Assembly (NCBI GenBank): GCA_944472135.2
Contig: OX235270.1
Coordinates: 74,099,168-74,163,167, forward strand
From: Trichobilharzia regenti
Lineage: Eukaryota; Platyhelminthes; Trematoda; Strigeidida; Schistosomatidae
DNA: 64,000 nucleotides
Direction of reading: 5' to 3'
Under the pieces are notes generated by a model, which was not told the origin of the DNA, searched no databases, and was given only the letters and a program-made list of their open reading frames with translations. The position numbers were made by a program, and so were the translations under genes. Numbering within the stretch: the first letter of the stretch is position 1; each line of letters opens with the position of its first letter. Below, one piece after another: positions 33,421 through 44,414 of the stretch.

Positions 33421-33713
33421 TCTAAAAGAATTTTCTCCATTTCTTATTGTTTTATTCATTTACTTATATCCTTAGGTCGCGAAATGTTTTCAAGAACTTT
33501 TTAAATTGGCTTTTGACCTACCAGTCTCCGATTCTCCAAGAAGAACGAAGAATATGATAAGGTAAAGGTTTGTGCTACAGGTCGAATAGCAATGTTTCGA
33601 TTGGTGGACTATAGATTACTACTTTATTTCATGATCCTGAGTGAAGAGAAAATAACATGTGATAAACCAAGCTGCGATTTGTTTGAACATTTTGCCTCGA
33701 ACAAAGCTTTTAC

Positions 33714-33714
<1 letters not shown>

Positions 33715-33752
<38 letters not shown>

Positions 33753-33810
33753 TGAAATCCTATGTTACACCCAGAAAGCAAGGGAATATTAATATTATAA
33801 TAATTTCCTT
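33715..33810 (+). repeat. (ATT)12 microsatellite next to an RTE 3'-end-like scrap
   Basis: Twelve ATT units at 33715-33750 are followed by 'gaaatcctatgttacacccagaaagcaaggg', which resembles the RTE 3' UTR, and an AT-rich tail. Confidence 0.7.
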
Positions 33811-33819
33811 CACTAATAT

Positions 33820-34373
33820 GTTGCGTAATTCTGGACAAAAAGATTGATTTGACTGTAGAATGACTACTGTTCGATATCATTTTAAGGGTTAATTAGGTCT
33901 AAAGATTACTAAAGGGCATGGTAATTTTAGTTCTCCCTATTGAATTCTGCCAAGGCATCAGCTTTATGAGTGATTTACTTCATGTAGAAGTGTGGATAAG
34001 CCAGAAATTTATGTTCTAGCATCTACTTTAGTCAGCATAAAGGAGTTATTCATTAAGGGTAACATTTTTCTAGTCTTACGAAAATATAAAGCTGACTTAT
34101 CATTCAAATGTAAAGTAATAAAAAACTGACAAATTTAGTTTACTGCTGATTCACATATTTTTCTTTTTACGATTTCTATCTGTTTGTTTTTCTATTCATG
34201 GTGTTTGTTTATTCATGATGTGCCTTGATTTTCATTTTTTTTAGATTCTGTCTTAAGAAAAGCTAAACGGGCTTCTTTTATTACGTATTTACTTCTCATC
34301 ATTCATTTCATCTCTCTTCAGTAAGATCTAATCCGCTTCAACCAATCATATACAGACACATACATAAACCAGT

Positions 34374-34407
<34 letters not shown>

Positions 34408-35280
34408 TGAATCTTCAGCAGCCTGCATATTGTATGCATCAGATGCATCTCAGTCAGCTCTCTAAATATTAGCTGGCATAAGTATTTTCACATTTTCTTG
34501 TGCCTATTTGGAAGTCAACCTACAGATAAAGAAATATATGTATATATATATTTGTTCAGCAAAGTGTTATACAAAATCATATTATATATTATTTAAAACA
34601 AGTTAAGAGATTTCTTCTTCAATTTACATCGAATGTTGTTTTTCTCTGTGTTGTCAGAAATAATAGCGTTTCACTCCAGTGATTGTATGAATTAACTTAG
34701 AATAGATAAAGCATAACGAAATCAATTTTGTTATGAAAGACTAGTTCATTATGCCCTAATCAAGATTCTCTCATCTTCTGCTAACTTTTATTTTCTTAGA
34801 AAAAAAAAACCTTCTGATGGAGTGAAATGATTAGATAGATTGATGAAGTAATTCAGTTCATTGTCAATGAATCAAGTTACTATAGCATATGAACTTCACC
34901 TCCCCCCCCGCACCCCACCCCACCCCAACTACACTTTTAATTCAAGCATAAATATATGCCAAGTATGTATGTCACAATAATAACTTTATTATGAATAACA
35001 TAGAATTTTCAGATTATTTCATTGCAAAATATTTATTTCTTGTGAGGAATTCTCAAGTAGAGTTGTATGTCTTTTGCATCCTTTTTCTTCACAGTGTTTT
35101 CAATTCATTCGTGACTTTTGTCTCAGAGACAAAAAAGCATAAAACCCGATTAATGTGCACATTTCGATCTCATTGGTACTCATCAGTGTAGAACTGATAA
35201 AGTGATGTATCTTTCGGTCATGTAAATTTAATATGCGATGGCAGTAGTATTGTTTATTTGAATGGTGATAATGATCAGAA
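33820..35280. other. AT-rich stretch with (AC)n and C-rich tracts
   Basis: Contains (AC)n at 34377-34405 and a C-rich tract at 34903-34929. No genes were recognised. Confidence 0.45.
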
Positions 35281-35284
35281 GCTA

Positions 35285-35695
35285 TTTGGTAGGTGGTGAC
35301 TAGCAGTGGAATCCACGATGCGCATTTCGTCCTATTTGGGACTCGTCGTCTGGTGTGCCTGCATTCCGAAGTGGATGATGAGGTGGGTTTCGGGGACCAA
35401 GTGGTCTAGTGGATAACGCTTCGGCGTTTGAAACTATGGGCGGTGCGTTCAAGCCTCGGTGGTGAGAACATCATCACTCACTTCAGGATACAGGCACGTC
35501 CATCTGACGACTACCAGATAGGACGAAATGCGCATCCTAAATTTCACTGCTAGTCACCATCCACCAATCAACTTCTAATTACATGCCAAGACATCGTCGA
35601 AGCATCTGCACAAGACGCCGACATGTCAACCTGAGACCATGCATTTTGGTCCAATCAATCGACGGGGAAATCTTAAAAAATTGAGTGATGGTGAT
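35285..35695. mobile_element. Sm-alpha-type hammerhead SINE (family B), head-to-head inverted pair
   Basis: Bases 35289-35382 (minus) and 35463-35565 (plus) are reverse complements of the same hammerhead-bearing segment. The minus half carries GTCCCAAATAGGAC, GAAATGCGCATC and GGATTCCACTGCT. The plus half adds a tRNA-like region with A box TGGTCTAGTGG (35402-35412) and B-box-like GCGTTCAAGCCTC (35445-35457), a core CTGACGA (35495-35501), GGACGAAATGCGCATC and the tail to about 35690. Stem-loop II of the minus half is identical to the one I recall for the published schistosome ribozyme. Its core is mutated, while the plus half has the core but a weakened stem II. Confidence 0.82.
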
Positions 35696-35699
35696 CGCC

Positions 35700-37140
35700 T
35701 AATTAAAAGAATAAAAAGGGAATTTATAACTTATGGAGGAAAGATATCTATCTTCTACTGCTCTTCTTATTTTTAGTCAAAACACCAACTGTAATTAATT
35801 TAACCAACTTAATATCACATCTGTAGAAGGAGTATTCAACCTAAAAGACTTGGTTTCGTTCGAAGAGTTATAGTGGTTCAGTGATATATTCATTGTCTAA
35901 AACAGAGAACCTTGTAAAAGGGTAATATTGTTTTCTAGATGTATATAAATCCTTTCTTTAACGGATATCTAACATTCTAATTGTCTTGTAGTTTTTTCAT
36001 CTAGTTAATTTATCAAGAGATGTCTTGGGAGTTCAATCCTAAAGATATCCGTTTGTGTGAATTTCCTGTCGTCAAGAGCATAACAAGCAAAAGAATATGA
36101 CAGCAACTGGAATTTCGGTATTGAAAACTAGATCATAAAAATGTAAATTAGGACAGTGAATTTAGGAATGAATTTCGTCATATTTCTAAAAGTCATTACT
36201 CAGTTTTGTAATTTACTGTTATATTTTGGCGAAAGATTTATCGAACTTTGATGACGGGACTTTATTAAAGCAATCATAACCACTCACTAGTGTATGACAG
36301 TCTAAGGTAAACTGTAATTAGCGTAATTTTGCAATCTGTCTTATGTTATTAAGTCTTTCTTTTAAATTGCACAGCAGTATATATTTTGTGTTCCTTTGTT
36401 ACAAATTTCGGTAACCATGTTTCACCAATTTAACTTGATCATCACAAAACTATTTAAAACAATCCCAGAGTGTTTAGCATATAAAAACCAAATTTTCCTG
36501 AACGTTTCGTTTTGTAAGCCATATCTTTTTTTAGCAGAATTATTCAGATTTTAATAACCACCTGAATATTTATAATTTTTGCTAATTTTTTAAACTACTT
36601 ATTACATATTAAGTAGGCAGTGTGAACTACATAATATACTTCAACTAGAATACTCAGTTATTCGGAGGTTGTATGATATTAAGCATAAATAATTTGCGGA
36701 CTTGATGCTGTGCACAACTTAAAACGTCGGTATAAGTACAGTCAGCTATCGCCCCTATACTAACAAATAATCCAACTAGTCAACTGCTTTGAAGCTTCAT
36801 GCTAAATTGCGGTGTAATAAGCGGTAATTATGTTAAGATACTGATGACACAGATTCACTTGATTCGTAGGCTTTCACTTGTATCAGAGATATAAATGTGA
36901 CTACGGGGAAGCAGCCTTAGCTTATGTGAATTTGCATTATTGTCATCTGTTCTCCTTAGAATGATAATTTCTACACTTTTTCTGTGTTTTAACCATGGTT
37001 GTTGCTTCTCGCTGCTTGTGATATCTCTCAATTTTGTTAAAATCCACTGCACACACTGGGGCTAGTTTTAGCAGAAGAAATTAGTTAATAATCCCTTTCA
37101 TAAGCAATTTACTTTATATCAGTGAACTAGTTATCTAAAT
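35700..37140. other. AT-rich stretch, nothing recognised
   Basis: No element termini or protein motifs were recognised. Confidence 0.35.
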
Positions 37141-37144
37141 TTGT

Positions 37145-37397
37145 CACTCAATTTTATTTTTTTCCTTCACGTTCCCAGTGGAACATAGGGCCTCAAGCTA
37201 GTGGCTTGAAGTTTCTGTAGCAGTGTTTATTTTTACAGGATGAGGTTGCTAGTCTCATGCCCAACCTTCTCTCTTTACCAGCTTTTATTTCTGGCTTAGT
37301 GAGGTACAGGAGTTTGTCGGCCGGGGATCGAACTCCAGACCATGTGCATGGTCGGCGAGCATCCTAACCGCTGTGCCACTGACCCACTCAATTTTAT
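37145..37397 (-). mobile_element. tRNA/RTE chimeric SINE (family C) with 13-bp target duplication
   Basis: CACTCAATTTTAT occurs at 37145-37157 and 37385-37397, enclosing a 227-bp unit. On the minus strand it has A box TGGCACAGCGG (37368-37378), a B box containing GGAGTTCGATCCCC (37323-37336), the RTE-5'UTR-like body with CAACCTCATCCTGTAAAAA, and the tail 'ccctatgttccactgggaacgtgaagg' shared with RTE 3' ends. The exact duplication shows a clean retroposition event. Confidence 0.9.
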
Positions 37398-37589
37398 ATT
37401 TTCAGCTAATAATAAATAAAAAAACATTAATGAATTATTGTTATGATAATTCAGGAAAGTAAACCAGTTTTAGTGTTATTGTAGTGAGGCTACTCTCTTT
37501 GCATTCAGCAGGTTTAGTAGTGTTCAGATATTACAGAGAGTGCATATAAGGAACGTCTACTACCTAAACACCTAAGACTAGGCATTTCT

Positions 37590-37685
37590 GGCGAAATGAA
37601 TCTGAATAAACTTAATCTATAAGTGTAGAACTTGGACACTGTGGCAGAATGTAATTCCATATTAGATAAATTTACTTGATTCAAC
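37590..37685 (+). repeat. Unclassified dispersed repeat, copy 1
   Basis: 'gtagaacttggacactgtgg', 'cagaatgtaattcca' and 'attagataaa' match 48140-48232 (copy 2) at most positions. No coding or tRNA-like feature was seen. Confidence 0.65.
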
Positions 37686-37944
37686 AACACACAGTGATGC
37701 AGTATTAACAACTGGATGATAATGATTGTGCAGTTAGTAATACTGCATTAATGTATGTTAAATCAAATAAACTTTCCTTTTTTTAAATTATAACCTGATG
37801 TAGAATAAACTAAATCTATTTTTAATGGTAAAGTGAAGAAATGAACGATTTTTGTGAAAGAACATGGAAAACATGGAAGGAAGACAAAGAAGCACAATAC
37901 GAAAGATATTTTCAAGTTGTGATTTCTAATATACGGTGGATTTG

Positions 37945-38275
37945 ATGATATTAGATGGTTGGAGGCAATCGGCCACAGGAAGCCTTGGACCTAGGTTTCG
38001 TGCTAGTTGTCACTCATCAGCAAGGCATATCTCCGACCTTGAAGGAACTCATGTCCCTTCTGAGATTTGAACCCGCTTCACCCCGCGCTGCAGTCAGAGA
38101 CGTTACCACTGAGCTATTCGTGCTCGCGATTGACCTCCTGTAGGACTGTCCTGTGACCTGTCTAGTCCTTTCTTTGGCGAGCTACATTTAAAACCTGACT
38201 GACAGAATTCAGTCTGCACCAAAGAAAGGAATAGACACGTTACACTAGTTACTAGTGTGCAATCAAAATACGGTG
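37945..38275 (-). mobile_element. tRNA-like SINE (family D) with fold-back head, minus strand
   Basis: Reverse orientation of the 32.3-kb element. It has an A box in 'gaatagctcagtggtaacg' (38100-38125), a B box in 'gcgggttcaaatctcag' (38060-38080) and the fold-back arms 'ctagtcctttctttgg' (38160-38176) and 'ccaaagaaaggaatag' (38219-38235). It is slightly diverged from the other copy. Confidence 0.8.
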
Positions 38276-38279
38276 GATT

Positions 38280-40020
38280 TATTTTGCCTATACCCGTACA
38301 GCAAGCTGCCCATAAATAATTCCTTTGCCAAATACTCTTGTGTTCTGTTATTTCAGTAGTAGCAGTAATGCGGCGTGTTAAACTGACAGACGCTTGTAAG
38401 TAGTATGCTGGTAACGTCATCACGAAGAATCTTGAGTAGCGGAGAGACAGAGTAATTGGTAAATGTGTACGTCACTATTCTTAATAAAAAATTCTGCCAC
38501 CGAATATCACTATGACCGGCCGTAACATTTGGCTATGCTGTCTCAGACCGGACGAATATTCTATAGTCTATAGCTTTTAAAGAGGGAGACATATAGAGTT
38601 TCCCGCGTTATTCCAAAGCTCTAGCTGAGCCTCTGGTGGTCCGGAAGGTAGCGGGGAAGTTAGTAATTCTAGGAACGCTGCTTATGATAGCGGAGAGCGT
38701 GCAGGTGGTAAGGTAACTTTTGGATTGCTGTTACAAGAATAGTTAGGAAGTTGGATACTGCAGGTCAAACAGCAGGTGATCCTGAAGTTCTTTGGCTTGA
38801 GGTAGGAACTAGATGGAAACACACTGTTATCGGCTCTGGCGGTGATGAACCTACCTCGCCTTCCACATTCCATGCTTGAAAGATAGTCCCAGACCCAGCT
38901 GTTGGCGTCCTGGTTTGTTAGGAGGGTTCCAGAGACTATATCTCAGTAGCTAAAACCACCAAACCTGGCCCAACCTATGGATATTTGTTAGCTGAAGAAG
39001 ATAACTAAACAACTGCTGAGTATAACATTGGTCATAGCACAGCCATCAGAAATCAACCTTTAGAGCCGATGAATCGAAGACTTGTAGTGGCGGATCTACG
39101 AATAGGATTTCTGCTCTGGATATAGCAAAGAAGCAAAAAGCTATTTTAGAAAATATAATGTGTCCTTGTTTTCCACTTAGACTAGAGGATATGGGGGTAA
39201 TCCAGATAAGTCTGATATATTCTTAGCTGCGAAAAAGTGATCAAGAGACTGTATACCGAGTGGATACGGGGGTGGTGGTCTTACCGATGACTCAGAATTA
39301 ATATCAGAGCTTCAGAACATGTACACTAGTTGTCCAGAAGTAAGACAGCATGATCTGAGAATTGTAGACGTATTAGACTGCAATATCTACCTGTTTGATC
39401 ACAAACAATCTCTTCCGTTCATTGTTGTGCCTCAGTTACAGCTAAGATTCCTGGAGAATGATTTTCTGCTGAAAGGAGGTGTGACAATTGGCACGAGTAA
39501 AATAACTGTGGTTAAAGAGTAAGGATCCACTACTATGTGTGATAATGGTTAGCTGGTAGGAGTCCACTCACTGAAAACACCTAACACAACGATGTTGGCT
39601 AGAAAATACGGGCATATATTCACTTTGGATGGAGTTTCTTACAGGTATTGTGATAAAGGGGGGGGGCTTGAAATCACGGTGGCGTGTCTGGATATGAAAA
39701 CTTTTTGAACATTCAGAGTTTTGTGTTCCTTCGAAGGAAACATTGAGAGATAATTCCAGGAGATTATAGGTGACGATATTATATGAGAAGCTGATAGCCC
39801 ATATAGCTATTTCGCACCCAGTGAGAAGTACAGACTTCGCAATGATTCCCAAGAGAAGAACATCACACCAAAACTGAGACCCTATTCTATCCTGACTGTA
39901 GCAGAAACCTTGTATCACCTACAAAATGCTAATATGTTTATAATTCTGGGCCTAAGAGTGGGATATTGGTAGGTGCTGATAAAGCAGAGTTAATCTCCGG
40001 GGAAGTACAACTTATGGTTG
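38280..40020 (+). other. GC-richer unassigned block, possible retroelement relic
   Basis: This block has a less AT-biased composition than its surroundings and lies between SINEs. The only hint of function is the segment listed separately at 39280-39525. The rest carries many stops in all frames and I could not assign it. Confidence 0.35.
39280..39525 (+). pseudogene. Possible Ty3/gypsy integrase zinc-binding region relic
   Basis: The frame reads DHKQSLPFIVVPQ, then LRFLENDFLLKGG and IGTSKITVVKE. This resembles the 'P.vvP..lr..vl...Hd....gH.G..KT' block at the N-terminus of Ty3/gypsy integrases, but both histidine positions are substituted (Phe and Thr). It lies upstream of the RT-RNase H relic, which is the wrong order for a single intact element. 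The assignment is tentative. Confidence 0.3.
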
Positions 40021-40044
40021 AGATGTATGCTGTTAGGGTCGATT

Positions 40045-40520
40045 GATGGATGGTGACTAACAGTGGAATCAAGGACGCGCATTTCGTCCTATTTGGGACT
40101 CGTTACATGGCTGTGCCTGCATTCCGCACTGAGTGATGATGTTCCCACCGAGGCTCGAACCCAGTGCCCACACTTTCAGACGCCAAAGTGTTATCCACTA
40201 GACCACTGGAGTCACGAGAGCCACCTCTTGTCCAACGAGTCATATTAATTATTTAATTCACTTTTAGATTTTCCCGTCGATTGATCGGAGCGGAGTGCTC
40301 GGTCTCAGGTTGACATGTCGACTTCTTGTGCAGATGCTTCGACGATGCACATCCTAGATTCCACTGCTAGTCACCATCCACCAATCAACTTCTGATTACA
40401 TGCCCACACATCGTAGAAGCATCTGCACAAGAGGCTGATATATCAGCCAGATTCCAAGAACTTCGGTCCAATTAATTGACAGGAAGATCTAAAATTGAAT
40501 TAAATAATTGAAGAATTTGG
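40045..40520. mobile_element. Sm-alpha-type hammerhead SINE (family B), inverted structure
   Basis: The minus-oriented part (40045-40217) has GTCCCAAATAGGAC, GAAATGCGCGTC, 'ttgattccactgttagtcacc', a B box GGGTTCGAGCCTC (rc of 40150-40163) and an A box in CAGTGGTCTAGTGGATAAC (rc of 40193-40211). Next, 40238-40350 is the tail in minus orientation and 40405-40520 the same tail in plus orientation. They pair as imperfect arms around 'catcctagattccactgctagtcacc'. The core box is degraded (TAACGA where CUGANGA is expected). Confidence 0.78.
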
Positions 40521-40629
40521 ATTGCGCATCGACACGGTGGAACTTCAAATAGGACTATTGAATATTGTGCTGTTTTGACAATTAGGCAAAATTACTGACT
40601 AAGAAAATTTTTGCCATTATGACCATTGC

Positions 40630-41155
40630 AGCCCGAATTTGAGTGTAAAAGAGCAATATTTATTCCAGACAGTAGCATTTTATAGTTATTTTGTAGAAAA
40701 CTCCAATGAAATGTCAGTCATACCGTACAAACTACCAGATCTATCAAAAGTTTTTTGATCAGACGACTCGCAAAAGATAATCGACCAAACGGAACAGTTT
40801 TTGAGACAACCGACAAATGGCGTTAAAATTAACTGTACCTGGAAAACAATTCAAGGCGTCTACAAATGCGAGTGATCATTGATTAGGTGCATTGATTACT
40901 AAAACAGAGTGAAAGAAATTTTGAATGTGGCAGATGCGTTCTAGAACCCATGGAGTAAACTTTTTGGCAGTCCAGACAGAATGTTTTGCGATAAAAAGGA
41001 GACTTTATCTACCAGGTAGACAGCTCCATAGCGAAAATGATCACAAGGCTCTACAGTGGTTTAAGACGACGAGAGACGCTTCGGAAGTCGTCTCATTGGA
41101 ACCCACAAGAGCAAGATTGGTTGAAAGCAGTAATACAGACAGTTACTAAAGGAAT
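40630..41155 (+). pseudogene. Ty3/gypsy-type polyprotein relic: end of RT and RNase H
   Basis: Pieces of frame read VKEQYLFQTVAFYSYFVENSNE, PYKLPDLSKVF, FLRQP, then after shifts FKASTNASDH.LGALITK, and from 40925 VQTECFAIKRRLYLPGRQLHSENDHKALQWF. This follows the Ty3/gypsy order 'YY..FI.NF', 'F.l.TDASD.GLGAVL' and 'EcLAi...l..fr.YL.gr.f...TDHKALqWL'. The RNase H Asp of TDAS is Asn here. Several stops interrupt it, and no LTRs or integrase follow downstream. Confidence 0.72.
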
Positions 41156-41336
41156 GGATGTAAATAGGGAGGGAAGCAAAAGTGTTACTTAGTCAGAAAA
41201 ATTGCTTAGGCTTGAACGCCTACGGAACTCTGACTTTTGGTGAGAGTGATTGAATCTAGTTGTCAGTAACACCTCAAGGCCTACTTATGAGTTGATACAA
41301 CAAGAAAGTCACCAACTAGTACATCCAGGAACGTCT

Positions 41337-44300
41337 CTAGGATTACTAGTTCATTGGTTTGCTTGCTAGTCGTAGCGCTACCGAAGGAGGGGAGGTTGGA
41401 AGTAGGAATAACCATCCTGTTCCGGAAAATCAATCCAATGAGAAACTTCAGAGCACAGAAAAAATAACGAAAAAACTTATTCATCACTAGTTTCGAACGA
41501 TGAAATGGCATAGACCGGTGAAATCCCTCAAGAAGCCAGTCAGCCAGTGCATCTTCCTTAAATGAAAGCTGCAATAACGAAGTGACATAGATTGCCTGAG
41601 TGATGTTAGAAACTGCGAAGGCTCTGTAGATTGCAAAAGAAATGAGAAGATAAAAGTGTATAAAAGTGTTCGAAATCTTTGAGAGCAGATGAAATGAAAG
41701 TGGACTCGCAGAATTGTTAACTGCAGAGTCGATAGTCAATTCAGGTCACTCAGATGACAACCACAAGGTCAGTGAATGGGTGGCTATCATAACACCACTG
41801 GCAGCATCGAAGTCCTTTATGCAGTGGGATCCAGCCTCCTCCGGGATGATGATGAGGAGGTTCACCTCAAAAAGACAGGGGAAATACAATTATCCGATAC
41901 CAAAAATAACGGAAATGTGGTGCGGAATAAGGAAGCATCCTACAGACAACCACAAACAGTAGTGGACAAAATCCCAAATGGCAATATCAGAATCGTAATG
42001 AGGGGGATATGTATGCTAGCGAAACTGGGGACAGGCAACACAGGGAGAAAACTCATGATGCAATAAGAGGCACAAGGCCAAATCTTCACGGGATTCCGCG
42101 CCCTTGATGATTTGATGTTTGGAAATAGCGCGTACAGGCACGTGGAAAAACACAAAGTGTTAAAGATTCCGCCACATGGACACGTTGAAATATCAGATAT
42201 ACTTTATCTCAATCTCACAAAAGTGAAAACACAGCCTACTTGACATAAAATAGGGAGGAGCAGCGGATATGTGATACAACCATTGTCTAGTGCAGTGAAA
42301 TTTCAGACTCAGTTTGAAAGTGTTTCATAAGGCTGTAGAGAGGCTACAATTCAAGTTAGACAGTCAGAAACTGAAGGATGAAACTACAGATGACACATTC
42401 ACTACATTCATGGAAGTAAAAGTCGGAGACATTAAGCAAAATCACTGATTAAACTTGTGTGCGGCAACACCAGAATTCTGTAAAAGTAATGGTGAAGGAA
42501 ACCTTTATAGATTTTTTAAGAATGAACAAGACAATAAAAGGCTGTCTACAGACTAATGGAAGCTAAAAGAGGAAATATGGATAGTGAAGCAGATGAACCA
42601 GTACAGATATGGAAAACGAATGAAGGAGCTGAGCTTGGTCTATTAAGCAATCAATAGGGAGCTGAAGAGTGTTAGGAAGTACAAAAGACAATTCTAAGAC
42701 ACAGTGGCAACTGAAGAACAGGCTATGGGTAAAAGTGACCTCGGAATACCATATCGCATAACCAGGTCCCTATCGGAGAGGAACTTAACACAGATGAAAC
42801 AACTGAAAGATAGTGACGGAAATCTAGTTACGAAAGAGGTGAAACAGAGAAAGCGCCAGGGCGATTCTTTCAAGGGATTTCTGAGCCGAACAACATTTAC
42901 AACTCGTCCACAAATGCCAACGACAACCACAGAACTGACAGTGAACACCAATCACCTGGTAAAAGTGGGAGTCTTGAATGTCATAAAGTTACTGAAGCCA
43001 GAAGACGTCAGGTTCTCATAGAATTCCTGCGGAATCACTTGAATCGGTTCCATATAACTCAGCGGATTTGCTCACGCCACTATCGTAGAAGGTTTGAAGG
43101 TACGGAAAGGTACCTGGCGATTGGAGGAAAGGCTACTTTTTCAGACTATCAAAGCATGGCAACTCAAGCCTTTACAGAGACTGATGTGCAGTAGTACTCC
43201 CATCCATGCCAAATAAAATACTAAGCCGCGTCATTCTGGAGAGAATAAAAGATGCTTTTCATGCAAAATAAGCTGAATTCAGGAAAAGCAAATCATGTAC
43301 CGGTCAAAATGTAACGCTACTCATCATCATACAGCATGCCATTGACTTTGAAACGGTATTTAACAGCGTTGACTGTGAATTAATTTGGAAAATATGTCAA
43401 CATCGAGAAGTGCTCCAAACCTTTTTCAACCTCATTGAAAAGTTATATAAAAATGCTACATACTAAGCGATTCATAACGAAAAAACCGGAGAGGCCTTTG
43501 GAATGAAGAAGGGAGTAAATGAGGCTGCCTACTGTGACCGATGACATTCATTCATGATTTTGGTGGAATGGATCATGCGATAGAATGTGAGAGGACAGCA
43601 GACTGAAATACGTTAGGTTGTCAAGAACACTCTACAAAATCCGAACTTTCCCAGCGATTTATGTCTGATATCAGAAAAACTAAAATACTTACGTTGAAAA
43701 ACAACAAGTTAACAGAAGAGGCAGATAACGAAGACGGGACTTCAGGTGAAAATACAGAAGACAGACGTGATGAAAATACCTGACAATCATGGACGGCAGC
43801 AACAAGCACCAATCATTATCAGTGGGAGATATTTGAAGGAAGTCACTCGTTTCATTTATCAAGTAAGGATCTTTTCAACCGCTATGGGTGCGTGTGAGAA
43901 TACAAAGCCAGCCAGTATCGGAAAGGCATGACAGACCTTCATTAATCTGCACTCAGCATGGAAATGTAATTCACTCACCATAGGAATAAGATTCGGAGTT
44001 TCAACACAATTATCAAGTCAGCGGGTACTTCTATGTGGTTTAGACACCTGGAACGTCAGATAAAGCATTTCTAGCAGGTTGCTGAAGGCTTTCGTCAAAA
44101 ATCATCTTCTCTGAGAAAGGAAAAACAACAAGGACCTCTAGAAATGAACCTTAGAGAAGGCAGAGAGATGGACTGAATATGCACTGGGGAGACAGCTGAA
44201 TGACAGTGCGCCTTGGGCTATTGAATGGAAGTAGAGTACGAAACAACGGATTGTGTGTCCGACGGCAACATGGAGAAGATCCCACAAGGAGGAAATGACG

Positions 44301-44410
44301 GCTTATGTGCAATCGAGTGGCCAGCCTAGTGAGAATACAGAGATCAAAATAAAAAGGAAATGTTCTGTTGAGGTCTTATGTTCCATTGGGAACCAATGGT
44401 AATAATATGA
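41337..44410 (+). mobile_element. RTE LINE, nearly full length but decayed
   Basis: The copy starts with RTE 5' UTR sequence (41385-41600, parallel to 27165-27390). Endonuclease remnants follow (SGHSDDNHKVSEWVA at 41741-41790 and WDPASSGMM), then the inter-domain region with RSLSERNLTQMKQLKDSDG (42766-42822). RT blocks come next: NKILSRVILERIKDAF (about 43208), AIDFETVFNSVDCELIWK (about 43333-43392, catalytic Asp followed by a changed FDS), and EWIMR. The thumb near 43740 (VKIQKTDVMKIPDNHG), the C-terminus and a 3' end 'cttatgttccattgggaacca' with AAT triplets close it. Many stops and frameshifts show long inactivity. It is the only copy here spanning both ends. Confidence 0.85.
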
Positions 44411-44414
44411 TTAT

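Noticed and set aside
39568..39918. 116-codon minus-strand frame
   Set aside because: No recognisable family or splice context, and it lies in an unassigned decayed block.
41281..41739. 152-codon minus-strand frame
   Set aside because: It is antisense to the 5' UTR and endonuclease region of the RTE copy at 41.3-44.4 kb, which explains the sequence.
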